NCBI GenBank assembly: GCA_963978905.1
Contig: OZ022259.1
Coordinates: forward strand, 7,254,001-7,318,000
Direction of reading: 5' to 3'
Source: Trichostrongylus colubriformis
Taxonomy: Eukaryota; Nematoda; Chromadorea; Rhabditida; Trichostrongylidae
DNA: 64,000 nt
In this document: piece by piece, positions 21,145 through 34,577 of the stretch
How positions within the stretch are numbered: the stretch's first letter is position 1
Layout of the letters: every line of letters starts with the position of its first letter
Made by a program: the position numbers and the translations under genes
The notes under the pieces: generated by a model
What the model was told of the DNA's origin: nothing
Seen by the model: the letters and a program-made list of their open reading frames with translations, nothing else
The model's database searches: none

Positions 21145-24100
21145 ATGGATGGCGTTCCGTGTATTGAGGACCATCAGCGGGTGACGATCTTAATTCGTCA
21201 GGTTGGACCTCGAAGCACTACTGTTTTCAATCGGATTGTTGACCGCTTGGCACGTCAGCGCTCCATACAAGGTTAGTAAGAACTTTCATATAGTTGAAGT
21301 TGTTGTTGTGTTGGAAATTTGTAAAAAAGTCAGAAGTTGGAGTTACGTCTTTGGTAAGTTTCTTTGCCCTTCGGGTCAATTAATGTGGGGGTCGCCAAAT
21401 TTTCACCGACTTCGAACCTTTCCCTTCTTAGGCTTAGACTAGAGCAGTGAGACAGATGCTCTTTCCAGGAAAGGAGCTACGACGTCAATGAAAAGTTGGT
21501 CTCCTCCCCACCTTCAATTGACCCTGCCTTTTCTCCCTTTTTCTCACATTCCTCTAGTTGACCCGAAAAAAAAAATCGCTCGTGTAACTCCTATCTCGGG
21601 ATAGTTTGTAATCTTCATCACGATTATGCTATCCATTCATGGCGCCGATGACATGTTGCGCCGCTGCGAAAAAACGGAAACAAATTCCAAGTTATGGTCG
21701 GGACGCTGAATATTTCCCAGGGAGATGCCTTTTTGCCGGAACTAGTCTTTGAAGGTGCCAGGTGAACTTCGCGATCTACATGGCGTTAGGGGGCACCGGT
21801 GCGAAACTGAATTGTAGAAATTGTAGTAATTCAACTTCCATGAGGGCATCTAATCTATAATACTGTTTATAAGCTGTTTCAGGCCTTCTGCACAAAAACC
21901 TATATTTTCAGTGAACATCGTAGCGAAGGCTCACCTGACGTTATCATTCGGCGCTATTTTTGTCCCTTGAGCTGTTACGCACTATTTCGGTTTTCCGCGG
22001 TTCCAGACCGCTCTAGAGACGAATTATAATGTTTTATGAGTGAATACGATTTCGATTGATTGCTACGCCAACTGTGGACGGATCGCCACTCACTTCGAAT
22101 ATGCTGAATGTAGCTAGATCTCGCTGGTTTCTAACGACTTTTCCTCAGTCTCTAGACTGCTCTAGAGCTGGGTTATGATCATTTGTGGCTAGCACCGCCC
22201 ACTTGGAGCACGCTTTGCCCATTGAAGGAGGGTTTACCTCAGCTGATACGTATACCCGGATCTCATCTTGGTTCACCTTCCCCCGATACCCGGGTAATTT
22301 TGAGAAGACCTACAGAATTCCGGCATTGATCTCGGACAATGCAGCGCACGCCCTTCTGTGGACGGAGTCCCACGTAGTCCGTGTGCGCTCCTGTACATCT
22401 TGGACCATGACCCACCCAACCCTAACTTGACCTGACCTTTCCCGCTTGTTTTTCTAGTTAAACCAAGAATCGGGCGGACAGACAAACATCCGTACAAACA
22501 CACCAAAGTCCTGGTTCATATATATAAGTTATAATAATGTGTTGTCGAGGGCTCCGCAAGTGATATTTATGGCATCGCGAGCCAGCCGTCTGCTCGAGAC
22601 CATCTTCACTATCGTTACTGGGAATGGCTGTTCCTATTTCTAATTTTGAATGGGATCAGATGGTTTTGTATCATCAGCCAAAGTAGTTACGTTAAATCGA
22701 AAATGGCTCCGACCTTTGAAATCCTTTCTCCGCTGCTTGAGTGCGTCGCGTGGTCTTCTTATCCTCTCGAACTGCTTTCTATGGTAGGGCTCACTAAACC
22801 TGTGATGATGGGTCGGTACCATTTGAAATCCAACGTCATATTTTGCTATTTTGCGATTTTAAGACTTTGAAAGTAAATGCTGGGACTGCGCATACAAGAT
22901 GCAGCATTGCAGAATCTCAACTCTCAGCGTGCGGAGTGCTGCATCGCAAAATAGCAAATTCGCGAATTCTGACGTCGCCTCAAAGCTTCACTTGGTTTAA
23001 TGGGTATTGAAGCGCAGGATCCCTGCTGCGGAACACTCGGATTATTCATTCCGAATAAGGGTGTACATGGAGCTCAAGTCGTTTATTTAGTCGTTCCTTG
23101 CTCTTCATATTGAATTCATTGCTCGCACACACGAGCAGGCTTCTGCTATTGAGTGAGCAATTCTGCTTCTTATTTCGTGAGTGAGTGATTATTTAGAAAA
23201 TCTTAACTGATCTTCTCTCCCCAGTTGCTATGTAGCCTTTTTATCTTATTTATGCTATGTAAAGGCTGAACACGATGCTTCACCGTTTGAAGTAGAATCA
23301 TCTGTTGATACATGATCACTGGCGAGATACTCACTGGCACACTCCTTTCGTCATAATGTATTTTTTAGTTAGCGATAATCCGAAACGTATTTTCCATGCG
23401 AACTTTGTCACGAGTGTGAACGCAGAACTCACCAGATTCGGAGAACTTCAGGTTCCGTTTTTATCTTTGTCCGAATTCGCCTGTTTGTCTTGATGTTCAC
23501 GTCATCTGCAGGCTCACCGTAGAGTATTGGGACTCATTGGTGTGGCATGCTCCCAGTCGTCCACATCTGCTGCAGTTAGAAGAACGGTAGCCTTCCACAT
23601 TTTGTTATAGTTCTTTTGTTTACCCTTGTGAAAAATCAGCTTTCAGACATCGTCATCGCTCGATGATAATACGGCAGCTCCTTTGGTCGAGCGACGACGC
23701 TCGTCGTTGAGCAGCGGTACAACTTTGGAAGAGCTTCGAAGTAATTACGAGAAAGTGAAGGTAAAACTCTCGGCTCACCTCCTTTTTTAGGGATTCGGAA
23801 ATTCGAAACATTCAAACCTTGTTTGCTCTCGAGGCTGCATGTAACCTTTTTTAGGAGGATTACGAACACACTCTCGTTGACAGCCGCTGCATCCTACTAG
23901 GGTATGACGAGGTACGGTTTCAAACTATAACCTTTAGCTGGGATTTTTGGTATCATCTGCATTTTGATGCTTCCTGATTATCCATTAGGAGCTGTGGTGT
24001 GCACCGTCGGGCAATTCAGTGCAGTGAGTGGCGCTAACGTTTGCCTTTTTAATGTTCTGTTCCCAGTTTTTGCGCATTTCGATACGAAGCCAGCTCTTTG

Positions 24101-27100
24101 GACCAACTCAGATGACTTTCACTCGTGAACCGCATGCTAACTGACCACTGCTGTCTATATTTACAATGAAATTCATTGGAAGTAGGCAATTTTCCGTGTG
24201 GAATATCTTATTTGCAGCAAGAAGTGGAGGTTCATTTTTCAACTCGAGAAATATTTCTCTTCAATCGACTAGAGGAATCGGATGAATTGGAGACTGGTAT
24301 TCGGGAGTTTATGCGGGCCATTTATTTTGTATTAGAAAGCAAGCGAGTCGATCAATCATTCGAAAAGTTGGTCAGTCGTTTGTGCCTGTTTGGGAAGTCT
24401 TTACTTCAAATATTTTTTGTAACAGTTTTGTTGGCGTAGTAATGTGTGAGATATCCTCGAGGATTGACATTGATTTAACCATTGAGGGAATTGAGTGAAG
24501 TCGGAGAACACGGGGGAAGAGTTTGAAGGTTCAAAGAAAGAAATCGGTTGTAGATTACGAAGGCAGTAGTGCTGAAGCCAACGACCATTTCCTGCCCCTC
24601 ACCAGCTGCAATTCATTTTTAGGAGTGTCCTCCATGTCCCATTTTACCAGAAGAAGAGAAGTTCCGAGTTGGATTGGAAAACAACAAGCAGTCAAAGATG
24701 TTCAAGTAAGTTTTCCATGCTAAATGGAAATACTCGCTTGCTATCATTCGGATGAGTCAAAGCTTTTTTGTGGATTTGACATCATTTTCTAAGATTTGAC
24801 ATCATTTTCTGAGGAAATCTCCTTTGTGGTTTTGCTACTTTGGCAATGACTGTCTTGAATCAACGGCAACAGTGAAAAACGACATGTTTCAGGCGGAAGT
24901 GCGTGGGACGATCGCGAAAGCAAAATGCCGATTATGCCATGCTAACGGGACTTCCACAGCTGGCTTTAGATTCATACGCTGCATCTATGGAACTTCTCAA
25001 ACCTCTTAATGACATGCTGTGGTTCGCAGGTCTGCGAAGCTTTAATCGCTAGTCTTACAACTGCATCTGTTCTCTGGTTCTTTTTCTTACTATTTCTCTA
25101 TCTCCCCGAATCGAATCAAGAAAGATTTGGTCATAACGACGAAGTTCATCTGCAGGAGCCTGCGAAGGATGGGCGTGCGCTGCGATGTCACTTCTATATG
25201 ATGGCCTTTCATCATCTACAATGATGTATCGTGTAGCAAGTATGACACCAACACAGCTGAGAGATATTAGCAGCGGTTCACTTGGATCAGCTGCAAGCGC
25301 CCCTGCTGCATATCAACACACGCTGGGGTGCGTCCTCTGTTCAAGCTTTATAGGTATGCTATAGGATTTTAACTTCCTAATTTCAGTGCGTCCTTGGGAC
25401 ACCAACGTCATCGTTCGGATGAGAATGCACGCCTGCCTGTGATGGATGATGCAGGAGATGGTAGTGAAGCTCGTCGATCTCGCATGCCATGGGCAGTACT
25501 TCAAGGAGAAAGGTTTGTCTTTTGGGGTCTGTGGCTGCTGTATAGTCTAATGTTTGTGCTCATTTTATTTGCACTCTTTACAACGTATTGTCTCGCTCCT
25601 CACTGATTGAGTACATTAAATCAAAAGCGTAGATCAAAGCAGATATTTCGGATAGTTCTCGAATTATTGCTTCGCTTCTGGCTCGTGCTGTTCGAATAAT
25701 GTAGATCGAAATGTTTTTCGAACAGACGTAATTGATGGGCGCGTTTCAGGTCGAAGGATAAGGTCGAACCTTCTATGATTCTTAAGAAATTCGAGCAGGC
25801 ACTGGAACACTACTCAAAATTTTCGTTTGCTGCTATGATTGAATACGATTGTATGATGAAGGCCGTGTCTCTGTATCGATATCAGAGGATGTACGTCGAC
25901 ATGGAAGTGCGTTATGTACATATGATATCTTTCTTATTAACTATTACTGGACGATCTTGATGAGAAACAGTGAACCATTTATCTTTTTGAGATGGCTTCG
26001 AGCTGATGCTTTGAAGAAATAGTTTGTGACTCTTTTCAAGTTATTTGTATATGTGTCACTTTCTCAGTACATCGTATCTAGGCTTTTCATCGCGATCATA
26101 TTGGTAAGTACCTGGACGACAGTTTTACACGGTTCGATAACCACACTAAAGCCGCTATATGTAGCAATTCAGCTGCGCTGTACAGAGAGGTTAGATCACA
26201 GTTCATTTATTTCTCCCGCCTTTATCCACAAAGTCTTTCTTGAACTACTTGTTCAGGTGGGATTCCGACGGAAGTGTTCTTTCTTCTCTCGGCTTGGTGT
26301 TCTATTTCGTCTCCAAATTGCTGATGGCGAACAAAGAACTCCGCAAGACTACAGAGCTGTGTATCCAATCCTGTACAGGTTTGATCATTCATTTGTAGGT
26401 TTATGTTTTCCCGTTCTCCTCTTAGTAAGAAAATCGCTTAAGCAACAAGAAGTATGTACTTTTACAATTCTGAGGCGAAATGGGAAAGTTTGGAAGTAAA
26501 ATATAATAGTGTTATGTGCTAGAATGAAATTCTCATGGTTTTTAGTGTGATAGACCACATTACTCTTTCAGGACGCTTCCTGGCTATGGCATAAAGGAAA
26601 ATGTGCGTGAAGTTGCCCAAGATGGAATGCTAAAAGGTCCGATCCAACTGCAAATAAAAGCTCTGCACGAGGTGTACACTGCCGCATCAAGAGCAGAGCT
26701 GACTGACCCTGCTATTCGCCACCTCTGCCACCTGATTCAGGTTTGCGCCACATCTTCTTGGCAGACATGAATCTTCAATCCATGATAATCTGTGAGTACA
26801 TGCTCAGGTTTACTACGACGATATGGAGCCCATGTTAGCAAATCGTTTATTCGACGACCTGCAGAACTTAGTCCGCATCAAAGGAAGCCCACCACAACTC
26901 AATCAGCGCTTATCAGTGCCAGTTGGGAATATCATTCTTCCTTCAATTCAGCTGTCAAGATTTCCAATGGTCAAGTTAGTCGAAAGGCTTCCACTGGACT
27001 TCCTCATAGGTTTATAATCAGACCATAAAACTCCAATTCAGCGATCCCATACTTTGTCCACTTCCACCTCATCTGGCTCCAACAGTTATACCAGCTAAAG

Positions 27101-30100
27101 CTGGGCAACCGCAGTTATTTATCTACTCTCCATTTCAACAGAAAAAGGCATCGAATGGTTGGTATAGTTTTTAAATGTTATCAGTAGAGAAGTTCTGCTC
27201 CGCTATGAAGCATTCTTTCAATGGTGAATATGCTGATGCCTGATATGGCCCTAGTACATGGGGTATGTAGCAGTGGAATAGTGCAGCTATAATTGCAAGT
27301 GCAGCAATCACATTATATTGGTTTTGCAAGGCCCATAACCTGTGAGTGGTCAGACAAGCAGTCAAACAAATCGTCACGCCATGTCCTTCATGTGACTGGG
27401 GACTTTTTAATTAGGCGAGAAAAGTTAGCTGCGAAAAGCTGCAAATCTCATTGCGTACCGTCCCTTCTATCCTGGTTCTCTTTTCTTTCGCCTTTTCGTT
27501 TTTTATCTTTACCAACGCTGCGACTTATGGTTAGTGGCAAGTGGTAACCGATACTTTATGTATTTCATTTTTACTTCTTAGAAATATATTGGGTCGTGGA
27601 TTGTGCCGGTGAAGTGTCGATCCTAGTTTACAACTGTCGCCCTTACGAGTTGGTAGTGAGGTGAGGAAATTCTTGTATCTCGCATGAAAGTTTTTAAAGC
27701 CTCATTGAAGCAAGTTGCCACTATCCACAAAAATGTAGAGTTCAGGGAGATGTGCTTACTTGCGGACGGATGTGCCTTTGAATCAGTCCCTGTACGTCTT
27801 ATTCTTCCTGCAGCGAGTGAAGGCGCCCCTGCAAGGATCAAACTCATAGGTGTACCGAGGTGATGACTTCTTCTCTTTCTTTTCCAGTGACTGAAATGCG
27901 TATTCAGGAAGCCGGGTTTGCTGACAATTACGGGTTACTGCTGTGAAGTATTCGGTGTAAAAAACGTTTGTAAACTTTTCGGGCCGAAAGGTCCTTTGAA
28001 GGTAACAAATCGCCACTCATTTTCTAAACCACCAGTGCAAATGTTGGATAGAGTTCTAGGTAGAAGTTCTGCCACCGTTAGCTGTTCTTCAACTCGAGTC
28101 CTCTCTGCCTCGTGCTCCCATAGAAGAGGATTTGAACGAGCGAAGCGCAGAAATTACTGTATACTCCGGACAGCTGTAATAACGCTTTTAACTTATACCG
28201 TTTCTTGACCACGATTAACTTTTTCGCAACAGGTTTGAGCACTCCCTCACTGTGAGAAACACCAGCGCTACAATTGCGATTCGGAAGGTCCTGCTCCAAG
28301 TATGGCAGCCGAAAGTAATGATTTATACGAATATTATTTATCAATTATCTATCATCGGCGGGGCACCACTTTATGGCAAATCGGGGTGTTTGACTGAGAT
28401 GCTTTCAAGGTGTCGGGAGGTCCCTCGATGATTGAGCTGTCAAGTCAGTCTGACGACAAATCATTCTCGCTCGCGCCTCTTGAAGAAAAGGAAATCAAAT
28501 TTCGGATATTCGGGATTGATCCCACTGCAACAGCTGATGACGAAGGTTCTGAAGAAAGGGTGGGTTTTGCTCATTTTGATTGATGTTGAGTACTACATTT
28601 TCTCTGGGCCGTATTAATTACTGGACGGACCCACGTGGCTGTATTGAAACCCGGTATATTGGCAAAACAGCAAACGCAGCGATGTTCATAATCCTTCACT
28701 GTTGGGTTTACTATTGCCTTCGTTCATGCAAGTGGCTTGGTTTTGCTGGGTAGTACTTTGTTTTTAGGGGGAGTTACAATCTGAATTTGCAGTTTCTTTT
28801 GGAGGTATCGATATTTCAGCTTCATCTGTCGTGACATAGCCCTCCATTGCTTGTGAATTAGAAAGACATCATCTCGTATTGGTTGGCATTGTTTCAGATA
28901 GTTGAAACGGTACTTCCACTAGCCTCTACGTTGGCTGAAATGGCTCCTGACAGTGAAGCTCACGATCTAATACCGTACACCGGTCGTCTACTTACTTGTC
29001 AGTTCCTATTCCAGTATATCGCCGATGTTACTGGTCCAGACGGAGAGGTAAACCTTTTTTTCAGGCTCCGTTTGAGCAGTTTTGAAGTGTTGATATTTTA
29101 CGCTCAAGTTCACTCTCTGAAATAGTAGTAATTTATCACTCACCAAAACGACTCCTTGTACTTAACTAAAGGGATGCCTCGCTGCAATCTGAGTAGTTCA
29201 TTCTCATCGTCTAGATCCTCCAGTTATCCGTAGTGCAGCATGGTAAAATAGTGATTAGGGCGCGCTGAAGAAGTGCTTCTTTCCCGCTTCTTGCATGGTT
29301 CTGTCGCCAAACGTCGTCATGAACTTGTGCGATGGCGTAGGTCGAAAGTAGCTAAAAGACCATATTCCCATGTTTACCACATTTTTTACCCTCTAACTTG
29401 CTACTGAGAATCACTGCTTTCATTATTGAACGTGGTACCCGAACCGAGAGCACCTTGATGTATCTTTGAATGATGAGAGCTTTGGCTGGGGTTTGAACAT
29501 GTATGTAAACAACAATTTTAAAACAAGGCCAAAAAGTGATGTTTTCGCAACTTCATTCCATTAAATGTAAAAGTATCTGTCATCGCCGTTGAGACCCGGT
29601 TAATGCTGGGAATAGTTTTTCTCATTTTCAGTCGTACGAAAGGACCGCCCGGCTTTCAATTGCTGTTTGTGTTGTTCCTGCAGTGACGGTATCGGCATGG
29701 CATGTTTTACCTGGTGATGGTCCATTCACCAGATACATTGTCGTCGATGTAACAAATAGTACCGAGCATGATGCAGAACTAGTCTACAGCTCGAATCGTA
29801 GAATGAATGTGCTCCCTAAGGAGACTTGTAGGTGAGCAGATAGATCCTCTTACCACATTTTCGCACAATTGCATATCTTGAGCCCTGTTTCTCGCTTGAA
29901 CCGGTTACGTTACTGCTCCCCAAGGAGACTTGTAGGTGAGCAGATAGATCCTCTTACCTTATTTAGCACAGCTGCATAAGTTGAGCCCTGGATCTTGCTA
30001 GAACCGGTTACGTTACATCCACATAAGGAAGGAAAGTCGCATGCACTCGACTCCACCGGGGGTGACGTGTAAGTGTTCCGAAAAGTCAGGTTACCAGTGT

Positions 30101-33100
30101 TACATGGCGAGCAACTCACCATGGGAACGACAAAACCAGCGTTCTCATCAGGCTGAAGCTTCATATTACAGACTATCACAACCACTAATTTCCACCTATT
30201 CTATACATCTATTTACTTTTCACCAGATACATTGTCGTCGATGTGACCGGTAGTACAGAGCGCGATGCAGAGCTAGCACACATTTATCTGCTTTTGATTA
30301 CAGTTTGTATTCCATGGAATATTATGAGAGGAGTTTTGTATATTACATAAATCCACTATATTATGATTGAATTCGCAATCCTATCTTTATTCTTTGGCCT
30401 CTATCTATAAAATAGGTGGGCCAGCTAAGTAGCCAAGAACCTGAATTCACTGGTAAGCCAATCGTCTCGCGAGGCAACCCCACTCATGGGCGACGTATCC
30501 TACACCCCACTCACCCAGCGGAGCACTCGCCACATACCCGTTTTGTAAAGGCAGTCTCCTAGAAGATCACGGTACTCTAGGTGTCTGCTACTGAATCTCC
30601 ACCAGGAACGTGTGCGGCCACCTTTACATGCTCCTGCATTCATGGTGGAAAGAGAGATCTGTAGTAATCTAGGTTGAGGTTATACTCTGCGATCCTGCGG
30701 AGCGCACGATTTGCCGGATCGCATAGTCGCAAGTGATGTCTTCCGCACCCTTTCTTGAGCGTGTTATTTCTCCTCCACAACGCTGGTCTCTTACCACTCA
30801 CAGAGCCAGAGTGGTAGAGAACCCAGGTGAGAGTGCCATGACAACACATGCGATTATGCGGATCGTGCGATCCACTGGATCTCAGAATCCCAGATCGATG
30901 CGCACCTAATCCGCATTCGGACTGTAAATGGACTGCAAACCGATCGCATAGTATAAGCTCAGCCTTGAGCAAATCCTTCAACATCCAATGTCTCTATATA
31001 CAAGAATGACGTATGCATGATGGAGCTCATGATCCACGTTGGAGCTGTTCGGAGCTACAAATATGCTGCCGGGATATCAGGTATGCAGACTCGATCCATG
31101 TTGACTATTCCGTACATGGTAGACCTTCGATCTAAAATTCATCCTTTTGGGTACTACCTCATTCCCTACACTCCTGTTCTCTGAGCCGAAACCTCTTTAA
31201 GCCGATTGCAGGGTGTACAGAGGGCGTAGATGGTGTAGTGATAGGTGGCACACACCCCACTCTCATGGTGCGGGATCAAATATGCCCGCCCAGGCCAACC
31301 AAGCCTTCCATCCCTCCGGGGTCGGCAGATAGTAGCAGACTTGTCTGGGAGTATTAAAGCACTGACTTGTACGTCAGCTGACCACCGCACGTCATTTATA
31401 GGCCACGTCACATTCACAAGCCATCATCATTCTGAATGGACCTAGAATGTCGGCCCATCCAAGGAAGGGATTGATTAACGCCAATACTTCATCCTTTATC
31501 CTTTATATGAGGGCAAAATCCGCACAATGTGATGGTTCCTGCTCTCCGACAATTGCTAAAGTTGAACGTCCTCCTCTACATAAACTCTTCCGATCATACC
31601 GACGATCATAAACAGCATCACGAATCAACGCTGCTTACTTCACCTACATCAGCACATGCTCCGCACATCGTACCTTATCTTTTATTTTCTCAAAGCTTTT
31701 AGGGTTCCGCTCCTTTCTCCATGTTGTTCTGATGTCGCTGGTCGCGCCTTTCATGCGGCCACACAGAGGGATAGTCATATGATGCAAAAACTAGAGGTCT
31801 GTCGTCTAGTTCTCACTCAGCAAGTCACGCTAAATGTGTACGCCCTTACTTTCCTCAGCTTCTGTCTACTACTCAGTATTCAGGTCGAAAAGTTGAGAGC
31901 CACGCTAGAATTGCACGTTGCTAAACACCTGGATATTCGATGGGCTATCCCAACAATGAACGTATGTTTTACAAGTAGCTTCGCATATAATTACGGCTGA
32001 GTGAAAACGCTGACTTGCAGCTGGAAGGATTGGTTCCCGTTGGAGCACTTTTGTCCTCGGTATCACTGTTGAAACAATTGGTTTTACCGGCTATATCCTT
32101 AGGTATGTAATTTTTCTGTTGCAATACCCCGCATGGCCGTCAGTCTATTCTTTTCAGACATTTCTGTTAATGGCACACCATATTTGAGCGAAGATGACAT
32201 TTGTGTGGGAATTGGTGAAATTGTGCTTATCAAAGTTGTAGTGATTTCGTCCCTCGAATGTAATTTTTAAAATCACTTAGCTTTTGAATTCGTGTATTTG
32301 CCTTAGATACATTTTCAGACGATTTTGATGGCATTATAAGTTTGGAATGCTATCAGGAGATATCGAATTACTTTGGAACTGTGGATAAAAACGAAAACTT
32401 GTTGGTTATAGGACAGAGAAAAATTCCATTCGTCGTGCCTAAAAGTGTAAGTCAAGGCACTCCCAGGTTTACCTGAGCAAAAATATATTTATTTCGCATT
32501 TCCTCACACGGGCTCACTGTTAAATACCCTTCGCTTCTCATCTGCCTATTGAAAGGTTAGATTCTAGTGCTCATCGCCGACCTCTGTAAGTACGACCCCC
32601 TTCTGTGTCCAGAATCCCCGTGTCGAAGAAGTCTCGACTCTCAATGTACCCTGAATTTATAAAAGCAAGAAAGGCAACAATGGATAATTCTAATATACAG
32701 AAAGCACTAACGTGGTTGCCATTAATGATCGTAGGAATTTCAAGGACATGTTCTGCGGCCCAAGTCGTGATGAAAGACACACCTTAGCTCCTCAGTAATG
32801 CTCGATTACAGAGCGTTTCTACGTTTCCTTCTACAAGCATGAGCGCATCACATACCTTGCTGACCGCCACACATCACAGATCCTTGTGGCTACAATCGTT
32901 ACGTCAATTAACAGGCGGTCCAAAAAACCCGTTTGCCATAGAAGCTATCGGCGGGAATAGAGTCTTTTATCCCTGACTTTTGAGCATTTCATTTGGTGCC
33001 CAATACAGTGCGGTGTCTTATTGTTAGGAACCATGCTTCATCCTCAGCAGTCGTTTAAACTATCTTACCTGCTGCGTTGAATTTATTGTTAATTCAACCA

Positions 33101-33327
33101 ATATCTTTTTATTTTTTGTCTATGTTTCTGTTCCTTTGTTGCAGATCCCGCAGGTGTCGATGTCCTCACCGCGATGTGAACTGCCGTTTTACGTAATGTT
33201 CCGAGTTGAAGGAATTCATAAAATCCGGCCACAGATCGTAAGCAGACGGGCGAATGAGTCGCTGTTTTCGGACGAGATATTCGTGTCACCTGTCGGTTTC
33301 AGTGTGTCTACTAAGGCGCATCAATAA
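21145..33327 (+). CDS. TRAPPC9: TRAPPC9 (NIBP/Trs120), TRAPP II trafficking complex subunit
   Basis: Thirty exons, all phases consistent, 1205 aa: 21145-21271, 23369-23451, 23512-23586, 23647-23760, 23855-23911, 24218-24370, 24623-24705, 24893-25029, 25156-25327, 25387-25512, 25750-25906, 26082-26189, 26257-26378, 26572-26740, 26808-26974, 27042-27157, 27582-27660, 27746-27859, 27908-28001, 28060-28175, 28233-28314, 28410-28559, 28898-29047, 29632-29831, 31703-31796, 31884-31961, 32021-32102, 32158-32259, 32319-32446, 33145-33327. It follows vertebrate TRAPPC9 end to end: EDHQRVTILIRQVG at the N-terminus, LQAHRRVLGLIGVA, YFVLESKRVDQ, SMELLKPLNDMLWF, KFEQALEHYSKF, VGFRRKCSFFSRL, TLPGYG, LFIYSPF, then immunoglobulin-like beta segments (VDVTNSTEHDAELVY). 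TRAPP II activates Rab GTPases at the Golgi. Exons 12, 19 and 20 use non-obvious acceptors fixed by phase. The donor of exon 21 could instead be at 28300. Confidence 0.93.
21373..21524. mobile_element. Family E palindromic element (short copy)
   Basis: Starts GGGTCAATTAATGTGGGGG and ends CCCCACCTTCAATTGACCC, inverted. The inner text (ttttcaccgacttcgaacctttccc...ttaggcttag) matches the longer copies. It lies in intron 1 of TRAPPC9. Confidence 0.7.
29811..30276 (+). repeat. Tandem and displaced partial duplication of TRAPPC9 exon 24
   Basis: The last bases of exon 24 and the start of its intron (29811 on) are repeated after 104 bp (29915 to about 30018), including a second copy of the donor CTTGTAGGTGAGC. 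Separately, 56 bp of the exon middle (29727-29782, CACCAGATACATTGTCGTCG) recur at 30221-30276 with a few changes. The copies lack a full exon, so only the first is used in the gene model. Confidence 0.85.
31222..31507 (+). mobile_element. Probable tRNA-derived SINE, family I
   Basis: The head has a Pol III A-box-like TGGTGTAGTGATAGG and, about 30 nt on, a T-arm-like GGTGCGGGATCAAAT. The body (ccaaccaagccttccatcc..., gtctgggag.at.aaagcac) and the tail (gattaacgcca..acttcatccttta) are shared with copies at 42974 and 45769. It sits in intron 24 of TRAPPC9, same orientation as the gene. Confidence 0.65.
32858..32950. repeat. Dispersed repeat, second copy of the 18863-18960 sequence
   Basis: Shares CATCACAGATCC and the following text (ggcggtccaaaa..cgtttgccatagaag versus gggaggtccagagaacgtttagcatagaag). 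Located in the last intron of TRAPPC9. Nature unknown. Confidence 0.5.
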
Positions 33328-33773
33328 CAATGCATTTTACAGAGAGTAATTATCTTATTTTGGTGATCGATAAATATTTTTTCATGTTATTCAGTACTGG
33401 AAATTTCATGGGTGCTTTTCTTTCAAGTGTCTTGTTACAGAGGCTAATCATCTGTTAACTGTTACTTCATTTACATGAACTTTTAGAAAAATGGCGTGTG
33501 CTTGCTCCTTGAAATCGTGTACCTTGTGGTGTTCCCATGCATAGTGATCCGAATGCGTTTTTTGTCCCTCTAGTGGTTCTCAAGCCTAGGAGCTCGGAGG
33601 TTAAACTCTTTAAGGGAGCCGCGTGGTTTCAGAACAAACTAGTGCGGTACTCACTCGGACGTAAGCTCAGGAAGAATCTATCCCGGGGAAAAACCATATG
33701 TAGGTGGGGATTTACCTTCAGAAACAGTGGCTATGGCAAAGTCGTACCGAAGGAACGGTCCGCCAGCGTTTAA

Positions 33774-34577
33774 AGGCACCATTAGGGTAAGGGAAAACTG
33801 AGATCTGGAAGTACATGTTCTTTAAAACGAGCCTTCTACTTCAGAAGGGGTCACATGTGGTGAAAATCGCATAAAAAATGCGACTTGGGGTCCTATGGCG
33901 GCCCCGCAGCTCGTCATGCCGTTATGCCGTTATGCGTCCGGGGGAGTCGACATGGAGGGGCGGGACAACCATCGCGGCCGGCTGGTTGAGACTCTGGCCT
34001 GTCTTCAGCCAATTCCGACCATAGAGGCAGAGGGCGAGAGAGAGAGAAGGGGGAATTTCGGGTTCCTATTTCTTGGTTTTTTCGCCGTTTTATGTCGTTC
34101 TTTTTCTTCTGTTATATTACTGAGCACCTCTACTTTCGTAATCCCCCAATTTGCCGAAAATGCCCCTAGCGGTGCCTTTAAAGACATCGGTAGGAGTATA
34201 TTTGACAAAATGGGGGATTACGAAAGTAGACGTGCGCAGAAATAGCAGTAGAGAAAGAACGACATAAAAGGCGAAAAACCGTGAAGTGGAAACCCGAAAA
34301 TCCCCTTCTCTCCCGTCCTCTGCGTCTCTAGCCGGAGTGGACTGAAGACAGGCCAGAGTTTGAACCATCCGGCCGCGATTGCTGTCTCGCCCCTCCACGG
34401 CGACTCCCCCGGCCGCATAGTCGCATAACGGCATGCCGAGCCGCGGGGTCGTCATAAGACCCCAAGCCATGTTTTTCAATGCGGTTTTCATCACTGTGAC
34501 CTCCTCTGAAGTGGAGGGTTCGTTTCAGTGAACATCTGCTCCCAGATTCCAGTTTTCCCTTACCCCTACTGGTGCCT
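33774..34577. mobile_element. Family A full-length foldback element with TTAA target duplication
   Basis: A near-palindrome of 804 bp: begins AGGCACCATTAGGGTAAGGG, ends CCTTACCCCTACTGGTGCCT, and is flanked on both sides by TTAA (33770-33773, 34578-34581), the target of piggyBac-type elements. The two arms of about 400 bp each match the single-arm copies elsewhere (7216, 58866). The centre, around 34200, carries CCCCCAATTTGCC / AAAATGGGGGATT. No transposase. Confidence 0.82.

Noticed and set aside
23988..24145. Possible extra TRAPPC9 exon(s) reading ELWCAPSGNS and FLRISIRSQLFGP
   Set aside because: No combination keeps phase with both neighbours without awkward donors, and exon 5 joins exon 6 directly in phase with a good family match (ILLGYDE followed by QEVEVHF).
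26172..26256. Upstream extension of TRAPPC9 exon 13 (LRCTERLDHSSFIS frame)
   Set aside because: Joining the exon ending at 26189 (AALYRE) directly to 26257 (VGFRRK) fits the family; the extension overlaps the previous exon in another frame.
30640..30984. Minus-strand open frame of 114 codons in TRAPPC9 intron 24
   Set aside because: No reverse-transcriptase or other motif recognised and no splice context; treated as unassigned intron sequence.
34005..34494. Overlapping open frames on both strands
   Set aside because: They are the mirrored arms of the family A palindrome; the near-identical peptides on the two strands come from the inverted repeat.
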